NCBI RefSeq assembly: GCF_016860545.1 | Contig: NZ_BNEB01000002.1 | Coordinates: 1,302,001 to 1,366,000 of the forward strand | DNA: 64,000 bases | Reading direction: 5' to 3' | Source of the DNA: Streptomyces asoensis | GTDB lineage: Bacteria > Actinomycetota > Actinomycetes > Streptomycetales > Streptomycetaceae | In this document: in pieces, positions 1 to 8,140 of the stretch | How the letters are laid out: every line of letters starts with the position of its first letter | How positions within the stretch are numbered: position 1 is the stretch's first letter | Program-made: the position numbers and the translations under genes | The notes under the pieces: model-generated | Database searches by the model: none | Told to the model about the DNA's origin: nothing | The model's input: only the letters and a program-made list of their open reading frames with translations

Positions 1-807
1 GAGTTCTCGGCCTACGCCGTCATGATTGAGGAGGACCGCAACCGTCTTGACGAGGCCGTCCAGTTGATCCATGAGATCAATCTGGGGGCCACGGCCATCG
101 GCACTGGCCTCAATGCTCCCGTCGGGTACGCCGAGGCGGCCCGCCGCCACCTCGCCGAGATCACCGGCCTCCCGCTCGTCACCGCCGCCAACCTGGTCGA
201 GGCCACCCAGGACTGCGGTGCGTTCGTCCAGATGTCCGGCGTGCTGAAGCGGGTCGCGGTGAAGCTCTCCAAGAGCTGCAACGACCTGCGGCTGCTGTCC
301 TCCGGTCCGCGCGCCGGTCTCGGCGAGATCAACCTGCCGCCGGTCCAGGCCGGTTCGTCGATCATGCCGGGCAAGGTCAACCCGGTGATCCCCGAGGTCG
401 TCAACCAGGTCGCCTTCGAGGTGATCGGCAACGACGTCACCATCACCATGGCCGCCGAGGCCGGACAGCTCCAGCTCAACGCGTTCGAGCCGATCATCCT
501 GCACTCCCTGTCGGAGTCCATCACCCATCTGCGCGCCGCCTGCCTCACCCTCGCCGAACGCTGTGTGGACGGCATCACCGCCAACACCGAGGCGCTGCGG
601 GCGAGCGTCGAGAACTCCATCGGCCTGGTCACCGCCCTGAACCCGCACATCGGGTACACGGCCGCGACCGACATCGCCAAGGAGGCCCTGCGCACCGGCC
701 GGGGCGTCGCCGAACTCGTCCTGGAGAAGGGGCTGCTCCCGGCCGAGCGGCTCGCCGACCTGCTGCGCCCCGAGGTCCTGGCGGGCAGCGGAGCACCCCT
801 CGTCTGA
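1..807 (+). CDS. aspA: Aspartate ammonia-lyase, C-terminal part (5' truncated by window edge)
   Basis: Cytosolic enzyme that reversibly deaminates L-aspartate to fumarate and ammonia. The reading frame is open from base 1, so the first residues visible are internal; 268 residues remain of a family that is usually about 470 long. The fumarase/aspartase superfamily signature [11 protein letters not shown] is present at about residues 118-128 of the fragment and forms the flexible loop carrying the catalytic serine. The following stretch ([13 protein letters not shown], then CVDGITAN) is typical of aspartase rather than class II fumarase. The gene lies 92 bp upstream of a glutaminase, which also releases ammonia from an amino acid, so a shared nitrogen-catabolic role is plausible but inferred. 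Confidence 0.93.
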   Translation, partial: EFSAYAVMIEEDRNRLDEAVQLIHEINLGATAIGTGLNAPVGYAEAARRHLAEITGLPLVTAANLVEATQDCGAFVQMSGVLKRVAVKLSKSCNDLRLLSSGPRAGLGEINLPPVQAGSSIMPGKVNPVIPEVVNQVAFEVIGNDVTITMAAEAGQLQLNAFEPIILHSLSESITHLRAACLTLAERCVDGITANTEALRASVENSIGLVTALNPHIGYTAATDIAKEALRTGRGVAELVLEKGLLPAERLADLLRPEVLAGSGAPLV

Positions 808-899
808 CGTCCCCGTCCGACGACCCCGTCCGACGACCGCCCTCCCGCGCCCCGTCGGCCACGACGGGCCGGGACCGGCACGGAGGCACAATAGCGATC

Positions 900-1829
900 A
901 TGACAGCGACGTCGTCCCACGCCTTCCAGCCGGTCCTGGAGCGCATCGCCGAGGAGATGGAGCGCACCCCGGGCCGGGGCCGCCCCGCCGACTACATCCC
1001 GGCGCTCGCGGCCTGCGACCCGCGCCGCTTCGGCATGGCCGTCGCCGAGCTGGACGGCACGGTGCACGGGGTGGGGGACTGGCGGGTACCGTTCTCCACC
1101 CAGTCCCTCACCAAGGTGTTCACCCTCGCCCTCGACCTGGCCCGCGAGGGGGACGAACTCTGGGAGCACGTCGGCCGCGAACCGTCGGGCAACCCCTTCA
1201 ACTCCCTGGTGCAGCTGGAGTACGAGAACGGCATCCCCCGCAATCCGTTCATCAACGCGGGAGCGCTGGTGGTCACCGACCGCCTCCACACCCGTACCGG
1301 CGACGCGGCGGGTGAACTGCGTGCGTTCCTGCGCGCCGAGAGCGGCAACCCCGGCCTCGACTTCGACGAGGACGTGGCCGCCTCCGAGTCGCTGCACGGC
1401 GACCGCAACGCCGCCCTCGCCCATTTCATGGCGTCGTACGGCAACATCGACAACGCCGTGCCGGTCCTGCTGGACCAGTACTTCCGCCAGTGCTCCCTGA
1501 CCGCCTCCTGCGCCGACCTCGCCCTGGCCACCGGCTTCCTGGCCCGGCACGGGGTCCGCGCCGACGGCACCCGGCTGCTCACCCGCAGCCAGGCCAAGCA
1601 GGTCAACGCCGTCATGCTGACCTGCGGCACCTATGACGCGGCCGGCGAGTTCGCCTACCGGGTCGGGCTGCCCGGCAAGAGCGGGGTGGGCGGCGGCATC
1701 ATCGCGGTCGTACCGGGCCGCTGCACCCTGTGCGTGTGGAGCCCCGGCCTGGACGAACGGGGCAACTCGGTGGCCGGGGTGGCCGCCCTGGACCGCTTCA
1801 CCACGCTCACCGGCCTGTCGGTGTTCTGA
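900..1829 (+). CDS. glsA: Glutaminase
   Basis: Hydrolyses L-glutamine to L-glutamate and ammonia in the cytosol. The 309-residue length and the beta-lactamase-like serine glutaminase fold match the GlsA family. The Ser-x-x-Lys pair is S69-K72 inside FSTQSLTKVF, followed by the family blocks NPFINAGAL, YGNIDNAV and GKSGVGGG. No C-terminal STAS or ankyrin extension is present, so this is the short bacterial form. The ATG at 900 gives a start that aligns with family members. Codon use is like its neighbours. It follows aspA in the same direction, with no clear terminator in the 92-bp gap. Confidence 0.95.
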   Translation: MTATSSHAFQPVLERIAEEMERTPGRGRPADYIPALAACDPRRFGMAVAELDGTVHGVGDWRVPFSTQSLTKVFTLALDLAREGDELWEHVGREPSGNPFNSLVQLEYENGIPRNPFINAGALVVTDRLHTRTGDAAGELRAFLRAESGNPGLDFDEDVAASESLHGDRNAALAHFMASYGNIDNAVPVLLDQYFRQCSLTASCADLALATGFLARHGVRADGTRLLTRSQAKQVNAVMLTCGTYDAAGEFAYRVGLPGKSGVGGGIIAVVPGRCTLCVWSPGLDERGNSVAGVAALDRFTTLTGLSVF

Positions 1830-1965
1830 CCGTCCCCTCGCATCCCGGGGCCTTCCCGGTCCGAGACTCCGCGGTGCGGGAGACGCACACGTCGGTCACG
1901 CGTGCGCCGCCGCCCCGCAGGCACGCCGTCGCTCCCCGGCCACCCGGGGCGGAAACCATGACGGA

Positions 1966-3372
1966 GTGTTGGCCAAGGCTTTCCCCGTCGACCTCCGTCG
2001 CTGCCAGGTACTCGGACTGGCCGGCACGGCCTGTCTCGCGCTCGGCGGCGAGACGGCCGGCGCGCTGCCCGCCCGTGAACTCCTCGCCCCGTCCTCGGCG
2101 CACGCCGTGCTCGGCCTGGTCGGGGTGTACTTCGGTCTGGTGCTGCTGACCGCTGCCTGGATCCTGCTGGGCACCTTGGTGCGCGGCGACGATCCGCCCG
2201 CCCCGCGCGCCCTCGTCCTGGTCCTCGCGGTCTGGGCGGCGCCCTTGCTGATCGCACCGCCGCTGTTCAGCAGGGACGTGTACAGCTATCTGGCCCAGGG
2301 CGCCATGGTCGACGCGCACCTCGACGTGTACGCACACGGCCCGGCCCGGCTCGGCGGCCCGCTCGCCGACGAGGTCGCGCCGCTGTGGCGGAACACCGGC
2401 GCCCCGTACGGCCCCGTCTTCCTCGCCGTCGCGGCCGCCCTGTCCGGGCTGACCCGGGGCGCCCTGCACGCCGGGCTGCTCGGCATGCGGTGCGTCGCGC
2501 TGGCCGGGGTGGCGCTGATGACGGCCGCCCTGCCCCGCCTGGCCCGGCACAGCGGAGCGGACCCGGCCGCCGCGCTCTGGCTGGGCGTGCTCAATCCGCT
2601 GGTGCTCCTGCACCTGGTGGCGGGCGCCCACAACGACGCGATCATGCTGGGTCTGCTCGGCGTCGGCCTGGTCGCCGCGCTCGGCCGGCGCCCCGTGCTC
2701 GGGGCCGTGCTCGTCACGCTGGCCGCCCTGGTCAAGGCCCCCGCGGCGCTGGGGCTCGTCGCCGTCGTGGTCCTCCAGCTGCGCGCGGGCCGGCGTCCCG
2801 TCCCCACCCTGCTGACGACGGGCGCCGCGTCCGCCGCCACCACGGTCCTCGCCACCGTCGTCGCGGGCACCGGCTACGGCTGGATCGCGGCCCTGGACAC
2901 ACCCGTCTCCGCGCACAACTGGGCGCTCACCAGCCTGCTGGGCCGGGCCACCCGCGCGCTCCTGGAGGGCCTGGGCAGCGATCTGGCGCCGCTGGCGATA
3001 CCCGTCTGGCACGTCCTGGGCCTCGCGGACACCGCCGTCGTCCTCGTCGTCATCTGGTGGCGGCTGCGCCCGCGCCCGGTGTACGCGCTCGGTCTGAGCC
3101 TCGCCACGGTGGCCGCGTTCGGCCCGGCGATCCGCCCCTGGTACGCCCTGTGGGGCCTGTTCCTGATCGCCGCAGCGGCCCCTGACACGCTGACACGTCA
3201 CCGCACGGCCGCCGTGGCGGGGGTCCTCGGCCTCGCCGTCCTGCCCGACGGCGGTCCCGCCGACCCGGGCCGCCTGGTCCTGGCCTGCTGCGGGGGCGCG
3301 CTCGCCATGGTGGTCCTGTGGCAGGCGCACCTCGCCGCCCGGGGCCCCGGGACCCTGGGGCGTACGGCATGA
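1966..3372 (+). CDS. Polytopic GT-C membrane glycosyltransferase, MptB-like (polyprenol-phosphomannose alpha-1,6-mannosyltransferase family)
   Basis: Predicted multi-pass membrane protein of about 468 residues that would transfer mannose from a polyprenol-phosphate donor on the outer face of the membrane. Visible marks are many hydrophobic helices, the early loop FSRDVYSYLAQG with an acidic residue typical of GT-C enzymes, and the AGAHNDAIMLGLL block characteristic of MptB-type proteins. The reading frame continues upstream into glsA, but that part has glsA antiphase composition, so I place the start at GTG 1966 (TTG 1969 is the alternative), just before the first helix. Its stop overlaps the ATG of the next gene (ATGA), so the two are translationally coupled. 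The exact acceptor is unknown; streptomycetes lack mycobacterial lipoarabinomannan. Confidence 0.8.
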   Translation: MLAKAFPVDLRRCQVLGLAGTACLALGGETAGALPARELLAPSSAHAVLGLVGVYFGLVLLTAAWILLGTLVRGDDPPAPRALVLVLAVWAAPLLIAPPLFSRDVYSYLAQGAMVDAHLDVYAHGPARLGGPLADEVAPLWRNTGAPYGPVFLAVAAALSGLTRGALHAGLLGMRCVALAGVALMTAALPRLARHSGADPAAALWLGVLNPLVLLHLVAGAHNDAIMLGLLGVGLVAALGRRPVLGAVLVTLAALVKAPAALGLVAVVVLQLRAGRRPVPTLLTTGAASAATTVLATVVAGTGYGWIAALDTPVSAHNWALTSLLGRATRALLEGLGSDLAPLAIPVWHVLGLADTAVVLVVIWWRLRPRPVYALGLSLATVAAFGPAIRPWYALWGLFLIAAAAPDTLTRHRTAAVAGVLGLAVLPDGGPADPGRLVLACCGGALAMVVLWQAHLAARGPGTLGRTA

Positions 3373-4979
3373 GCCTCGACCGGGTCCGGGGCCCGCGACC
3401 GCCCGGCACCGACCGGGGCCGGGTCCTGCTGCTCCTCGCGCTGGCCGCCGCCGTCACCGTCTTCACCGCCACCGTGCCGCTGCTGCGCGACTGGTTCGAC
3501 CTGCGCGTCTACTACGGCACCGTCAACAGCTGGGTCCACGGCGGCGGTCAGGTCTACGACTACCGGGTGCCGGGGACGCCGTACGGTTTCACCTACCCTC
3601 CCTTCGCGGCCGTCCTCATGCTGCCGATGGCCCTGGTCGGGCCGGGCACCGCGACCGTCACCGCCCTGCTGCTCAACCTGGCGGCGCTGGCCGCGGCGGC
3701 GCGGCTGTGGGCCGGTCCCGGGTGGCGCCGGTACGGCTGGTACGGCGCCGGCCTCGCCGCGTGCGCCCTGGCGCTGTTCGAACCGCTGCGCGACACGTTC
3801 AGCTTCGGCCAGGTCAACCTGCTGCTGCTCGCGCTCGTGCTGACCGACGCCCGGCTGCTCGCGAGCGGGCGCCCCCGCTGGGCCGGGGCGGGCATCGGTC
3901 TCGCCGCGGCGGTCAAGCTCACGCCCGCGCTGTTCATCGGCCTGCTGCTGGTCACCCGCCGGTGGCGGGCGGCGGCGGTGGCCACGGGGGTGGCGGCCGC
4001 CGCCACGGCGCTCGCGGCGCTGGCCGCCCCGGAGGTCTCGCGTTTCTACTGGACCCGGGCGCTGTGGGACACCACCCGCGTGGGCCGACTGGACTACGTC
4101 TCGAACCAGTCGCTCCAGGGCGTCCTGGCGCGGCTGGGCGTGGAGAGCCGTGCCGTCTGGGCGGTGCTGGTCCTGCTGGTGCTGTGCTGCTGGGCACGGC
4201 GGGCCGGCCGGGCGGGCGCCGTGGGGGACTGGCGGGCGGCTTTCGCCCTCACCGGTCTGACCGCGTGTCTGGTCAGCCCCGTGACCTGGGTGCACCACCT
4301 GGTCTGGCTGCTGCCGTCCTTCGCAGTCCTGATCCGCGCCGGGCGCCCACGGGTCGCGGGCGCCCTGTACGCGGTGCTGTGCACGAGCGTGGTGTGGCTG
4401 TGGTTCGACGACGCGTCCGGTGTCGACGGCTTCCTCGGCAGCAACACGTACACGTGGATCACGCTCGGTCTGCTGGTGTGGCTGCCCGTCGGTCACGTCC
4501 CCGCCGGTCACCTCCCCGTTGGGCGCCGGGCGACGAGCCGCAGCACGAGTGCCACGGCGGTACCGCCCAGCGCGGCGGCGCCCGCGATCAGCACGGCCTC
4601 GAGCCAACCGGGAAAGGCGTCGTCCGCGGCGGTGACGGAGGCGGCGGGGGTCGCGGCCAACGGGGTCCCCGCCACCGGCGCGGGGGCGGGCGCGCTCGTG
4701 CCGGACGCGGAGGTGACGGGTGTGCCGGTGACGTGTGCGGGTGCGCTCAGGGCGGGCGACGGCCCGGTGGGAACGGGGGTGGGCACGGTCGCGGCGGGGG
4801 CCGGCACCGACTGCGCCTCGGGACCGGGCTGCGACTCCGGGCCCGACTGCGCCTCGGGGCCCGGCCGGGGTCCGGGCCAGGGCCGGGGGCGGGTCCGCAG
4901 CGCGTCCAGCGAGCCCACCGGGTCGACGCGTCCGGCGGCGGCGAACCCCCAGTCGAGCAGTTCGCGCGCCTCCTCGTAG
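3369..4979 (+). CDS. GT87/DUF2029 mannosyltransferase-like membrane protein with an antisense-overlapping C-terminal extension
   Basis: Second membrane glycosyltransferase of the pair, 536 residues as read. The first helix and the conserved periplasmic motif with GFTYPPFAAVL belong to the GT87 (PimE/AftC-like) family, which uses polyprenol-phosphate sugars. The recognisable membrane domain ends near residue 380 (around base 4500). From there the frame stays open for a further roughly 155 low-complexity residues rich in Gly, Ala, Ser and Pro, running entirely antisense to the next gene. Family members are usually near 400-430 residues. Either a stop codon was lost, or the sequence has a frameshift near 4500, or the tail is genuinely made. 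Function of the membrane part is well supported; the tail is not. Confidence 0.75.
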   Translation: MSLDRVRGPRPPGTDRGRVLLLLALAAAVTVFTATVPLLRDWFDLRVYYGTVNSWVHGGGQVYDYRVPGTPYGFTYPPFAAVLMLPMALVGPGTATVTALLLNLAALAAAARLWAGPGWRRYGWYGAGLAACALALFEPLRDTFSFGQVNLLLLALVLTDARLLASGRPRWAGAGIGLAAAVKLTPALFIGLLLVTRRWRAAAVATGVAAAATALAALAAPEVSRFYWTRALWDTTRVGRLDYVSNQSLQGVLARLGVESRAVWAVLVLLVLCCWARRAGRAGAVGDWRAAFALTGLTACLVSPVTWVHHLVWLLPSFAVLIRAGRPRVAGALYAVLCTSVVWLWFDDASGVDGFLGSNTYTWITLGLLVWLPVGHVPAGHLPVGRRATSRSTSATAVPPSAAAPAISTASSQPGKASSAAVTEAAGVAANGVPATGAGAGALVPDAEVTGVPVTCAGALRAGDGPVGTGVGTVAAGAGTDCASGPGCDSGPDCASGPGRGPGQGRGRVRSASSEPTGSTRPAAANPQSSSSRASS

Positions 4980-5920
4980 ACCGCGAACCCGCCTCCCGCC
5001 TGCGGGTTCATCACGGTCACCACGAGGGTGCGGCCGCCGTGACGGGCGGCGGCGACCAGGGTGTTGCCGGCGTTGCTGGTGTAGCCGTTCTTGATCCCGA
5101 TCAGCCCCGGGTAGGGCTCGACGCCGTCCGCGCCGGTCAGCAGCCGGTTGGTGTTGGCGATGCCGTAGGACCCGTCCCCGTCGCCCGCCCCGTCCGCCGG
5201 GAACTGCGCCTCCGCGGTGGCGCAGTAGCGCGCGAAGTCCGGGTTGCGCAGCCCCGCGCGGCCGAACACCGCCAGGTCGTACGCGGACGACACCTGGCCG
5301 GGTGTGTCGTATCCGTCGGGCGACAGCACATGGGTGTCCAGCGCGCCCAGCGAACGTGCCTTCGCCTGCATCATGTCGGCCGTGGTGTGCCAGCCGCCGT
5401 TGAGGGACGCCAGGACGTGCACGGCGTCGTTGCCGGAGTTGAGGAACACCCCGCGCCACAGGTCGGCGACCTGGTAGGTGTGCCCTTCGGCCACCCCGAC
5501 GAGGCTGCTGCCGGGGCCGATGCCCTCCAGTTCCTCCTCGCTGACCCGGTGGCGGACCTCGCCGGGCAGGACAGGCAGCACGGTGAGGGCGAACAGGGTC
5601 TTGAGGGTGCTGGCGGGCGGCAGCCGGCGATGCGCGTCGGAGGCGGCGAGCACCTCGCCGGAGTCCGCGTCGGCGACCAGCCAGGACAGGGCCGAGACAT
5701 CGGGGATCCCGGGGACACCGCGGTGGGGTCTGACCTGTGTGCCTGAGCGGTACAACTGCGACGGCAGGGGCGCCGCCACACGTGGCCGGCCGGGTCCGGC
5801 GGGTGCCGCTGGGCCGGTGTCGGCCGGGGCGACGGCCGCGGCGGGGGCGACGGCGAGCACGCCCGCCACACAGAACGCGCAGGCCGTTGCGGCGGTCCGG
5901 GAAGAGAATCCGATCGTCAT
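4508..5920 (-). CDS. D-alanyl-D-alanine carboxypeptidase (peptidase S11), membrane-anchored
   Basis: Extracytoplasmic penicillin-binding protein that trims the terminal D-Ala of peptidoglycan stem peptides. A signal peptide occupies about residues 1-33. The three active-site motifs are present: STLK at 104-107, SGN at 162-164, and KNG at 277-279 where many homologues have KTG. After the catalytic domain comes a linker (about 340-430) with repeated PGPEAQSGPES-type units, then a single hydrophobic helix and an RR-rich cytoplasmic tail, so the enzyme is anchored at the C-terminus. ATG 5920 is supported by the signal peptide that follows directly. The last 472 bp overlap the 3' end of the convergent glycosyltransferase gene. 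Confidence 0.93.
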   Translation of the reverse strand: MTIGFSSRTAATACAFCVAGVLAVAPAAAVAPADTGPAAPAGPGRPRVAAPLPSQLYRSGTQVRPHRGVPGIPDVSALSWLVADADSGEVLAASDAHRRLPPASTLKTLFALTVLPVLPGEVRHRVSEEELEGIGPGSSLVGVAEGHTYQVADLWRGVFLNSGNDAVHVLASLNGGWHTTADMMQAKARSLGALDTHVLSPDGYDTPGQVSSAYDLAVFGRAGLRNPDFARYCATAEAQFPADGAGDGDGSYGIANTNRLLTGADGVEPYPGLIGIKNGYTSNAGNTLVAAARHGGRTLVVTVMNPQAGGGFAVYEEARELLDWGFAAAGRVDPVGSLDALRTRPRPWPGPRPGPEAQSGPESQPGPEAQSVPAPAATVPTPVPTGPSPALSAPAHVTGTPVTSASGTSAPAPAPVAGTPLAATPAASVTAADDAFPGWLEAVLIAGAAALGGTAVALVLRLVARRPTGR

Positions 5921-6457
5921 ACGATCAACCTAGGAAGGAACCCGGCGTTCCCCGTGCTGCCCGTGCCGCAGACGAACACGCGAGCACCCGGATGCCGCAC
6001 GCCGCGGGGTTCCCCCCAGCGGACGGGGGGACGACACCTCCTGACCGGTGAGACGCGCTCTGCGCGAGAAACCACCCCCACTGACGCGGAGGCGACCGCC
6101 TGCCGTACCCGTCGAACACCGAGGCCCACAAGCCACCCTCGCGAGCGCGGCGACGACGGAGGGTGCGGGCCCTGGTAGGAGGTTCTGTCCGCGCAGCTCG
6201 CCCAGCGACACGTCATCAGCTGGTCCCGCCGTCGACCGGCTTCGCCACTAGGAGGCCCCGCTCTGACGATCCCTGTGCCTGAGTCTGTGGTCCCGGACTG
6301 TACCGACGAGGTACCCGACTAGCGTCCCTGTACGGGTGGTGTCGTCCCCCGCGGCCCGATCCCCGCCCTATGCGAGTGGAGTCACGATGTGAGAGCTGAG
6401 CGGCGCTGGTGCTGTGGCCGCGAAGGTTCACCCGTGAGGTGATCGGCCGGGCAGGGG
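5921..6457. other. Intergenic region between the carboxypeptidase 5' end and the rho paralogue 3' end
   Basis: This 537-bp stretch should contain the promoter of the leftward carboxypeptidase gene and the 3' untranslated region of the leftward rho paralogue. Short open frames occur on both strands, but none has a convincing ribosome binding site, a start or any recognisable domain. Two small inverted repeats are visible: GTACC/GGTAC near 6299-6313 and TCACC/GGTGA at 6428-6442. The second lies just beyond the rho stop and could contribute to termination, but it is weak. I see no RNA gene here. Confidence 0.5.
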
Positions 6458-7600
6458 CTAGCCGGCGGGCAGGGTCGGCTGGACGAGTCGCAGGAAGGCC
6501 GCGTTGTCCGGGGTCGCGCGCATCCGCTCCAGGAGCGTCTCCAGGTTCGCCCGGCCGTCCCGCGGCGCGAGGGCCCGGCGCAGACCCCGTACGGCGGTCG
6601 ACTCGGCCGAGGAGTAGAGGAGTTCCTCGCGCCGGGTGCCGGAGCCGGTGATGTCGACGGCCGGGAAGACACGCCGCGAGGCCGGTTCCCGGTCGAGACG
6701 CAGCTCCATGTTCCCGGTGCTCTTCAGCTCCTCGAAGTAGAAGTCGTCGGCGCGGGAGCCGGTTTCGACCAGGGCGGTGGCCAGGACGGTGAGCGAGCCG
6801 CCCTCCTCGGCCGCGCGCGCGGCGCCGAAGAACCGCTTGGGGCCGATCAGCGCGGTCGCGTCGACACCGCCGCTGAGGGTGCGGCCCCCGGCGGCGGCCG
6901 CGTTGTTGTGGGCCCGGCACAGCCGGGTCAGCGAGTCGAGGAGGATCACGACGTCCTCGCCCGCCTCGACGAACCGCTTGGCCCGCTCGACGACGAGTTC
7001 GGCGAGGGCGATGTGCGCCTTGGGCGCCCGGTCGAACGTCGAGGCGTACACCTCGCCGCGTACCGAGCGCCGCATGTCGGTGACCTCCTCGGGCCGCTCG
7101 TCGAGCAGGACGACCATCAGCCGCGCCCCCGGGTGGTTGCCGGCGACGGCGGCGGCGATCTGCTGGAGCAGGACGGTCTTGCCGGTCTTGGGCGGCGCGA
7201 CGATCAGTCCCCGCTGGCCCTTGCCGATCGGCGCGACGAGGTCCACGATCCGTCCGGCGAGGCCGGCCGCCGGGTGCTCCAGGCGGAGCCGCTCGTGCGG
7301 GTGGACGGGGGTGAGGTCGCGGAAGTGACGGCGCTCGCGCAGCGCGTCGGGGTGGCGGCCGTCGACGCGGACGACCTCGGTCAGGGCGCGGGCGGTGCCG
7401 CGCACCCCCTCGACGAGGTCGCCCTTGCGCAGGTGGTGACGGCGGATCAGCGCGGCCGGGACCTGCACGTCGGCCGGGGTGGGCAGGCAGTCCGCGGGGC
7501 GCAGATGCCCCTTCCCGCTCGCGTCGATGTCGAGGACACCGGCGGCGATCCGGGCAGCGGGCCGCTGTTGCAGTGGAGGGTGTTCGAGAGTGGTGGTCAT
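6458..7600 (-). CDS. Short divergent Rho-family transcription terminator paralogue
   Basis: Hexameric RNA-dependent ATPase fold of the Rho family, 380 residues. Normal actinobacterial Rho is about 600-700 residues because of a large N-terminal insertion; here the N-terminal helix domain and the insertion are absent. Residues about 20-105 are a degenerate OB fold, and 115-335 are the ATPase core: Walker A APPKTGKT at 135-142, Walker B and switch VVILLDSLTR at 217-226, Q-loop SGGVDATAL, R-loop and EELKSTGNMEL. By alignment to E. coli Rho, the primary-site aromatics F62/F64 are K30/H32 and G337 is S294. ATG 7600 follows AAAGGA at good spacing. It is probably a second rho gene, not the housekeeping one. 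Role unknown; resistance or specialised regulation is inferred. Confidence 0.88.
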   Translation of the reverse strand: MTTTLEHPPLQQRPAARIAAGVLDIDASGKGHLRPADCLPTPADVQVPAALIRRHHLRKGDLVEGVRGTARALTEVVRVDGRHPDALRERRHFRDLTPVHPHERLRLEHPAAGLAGRIVDLVAPIGKGQRGLIVAPPKTGKTVLLQQIAAAVAGNHPGARLMVVLLDERPEEVTDMRRSVRGEVYASTFDRAPKAHIALAELVVERAKRFVEAGEDVVILLDSLTRLCRAHNNAAAAGGRTLSGGVDATALIGPKRFFGAARAAEEGGSLTVLATALVETGSRADDFYFEELKSTGNMELRLDREPASRRVFPAVDITGSGTRREELLYSSAESTAVRGLRRALAPRDGRANLETLLERMRATPDNAAFLRLVQPTLPAG

Positions 7601-8140
7601 GGTGGCCGGTCCTTTCACGGACGGAAGGCATGAGACATGCGAGTCAGGGGGAGCTGCCGCGAGGGGAGGGCGCACGGCGCACCTCGGGCGGCGGGACATC
7701 ACCTCGGACACGACGGACGGGACCGTCGACCCGGGTGGTGCGGGAAAACCGCTGCACCGGCCGGAAACGGCGGGTGACACGGTTGATGGAGAGAGAACTG
7801 GCACCGGCGCCCTGAAGGGGCGTACACAAGTGCTATGGCGACTGTAGCACGCCGGCCGTCTCCGTCGGTGTGAACCTGCGCGGCGCGCGCTTTGTTCCCC
7901 GTCGTGCGGGGCCGTGTCGTGCAGGGGGATTCCGCCGCCGGGTGCGAGGCGACACCGCGAGGGGGCGGCGGGCCGACCGAGGGCCTTGGGGGTCGGACGA
8001 GGGCCTGGGGGAGCCGGGTGAGGGACTGGGAGTCGGACGAGGCTCGTGACGTCTTCCGGGTTTCATCGCAGATGTCCCCAGGCGGTAACGATCCGTGACG
8101 GCAGGGGACTTGACCGCTATTTCTGCATTATCTTCACGTC
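7601..8140. other. C-rich leader and promoter region of the rho paralogue
   Basis: This 540-bp gap lies between the divergent rho paralogue and the rightward gene at 8141. Read on the minus strand, the roughly 250 nt before the rho start are pyrimidine-rich and C-rich with few strong hairpins, which is the composition Rho prefers on nascent RNA. An inverted repeat, GTGCTA-9-TAGCAC, sits at 7830-7850. The part nearer 8141 has degenerate G-rich repeats around GTCGGACGAGG. Upstream of the 8141 gene there is a TTGACC at 8110-8115, but no well-spaced -10 element. No gene is supported here. Confidence 0.5.
7830..7850. promoter_or_regulatory. Inverted repeat upstream of the rho paralogue
   Basis: GTGCTA and TAGCAC form perfect 6-bp arms separated by 9 bp, about 230 bp upstream of the rho-paralogue start. 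The position suits either an operator at the promoter or the 5' end of the leader RNA. No known consensus was recognised. Confidence 0.35.

Noticed and set aside
12..1550. Long open frame on the minus strand across aspA and glsA
   Set aside because: It is the antisense shadow of two well-identified genes, with low-complexity Arg/Gly/Val composition typical of high-GC antisense frames and no domain.
3198..5459. 753-codon minus-strand frame across the mannosyltransferase and carboxypeptidase
   Set aside because: Arg/Gly/Pro-rich with no recognisable motif; the carboxypeptidase is in a different minus frame with intact active-site motifs.
5930..6216. Small frames on both strands upstream of the carboxypeptidase
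   Set aside because: No ribosome binding site, no hydrophobic or conserved pattern, and mutually overlapping frames.
7892..8098. 68-codon plus-strand frame before the Pro-rich membrane protein
   Set aside because: Composed of G-rich repeats, with no Shine-Dalgarno or domain; more likely untranslated.
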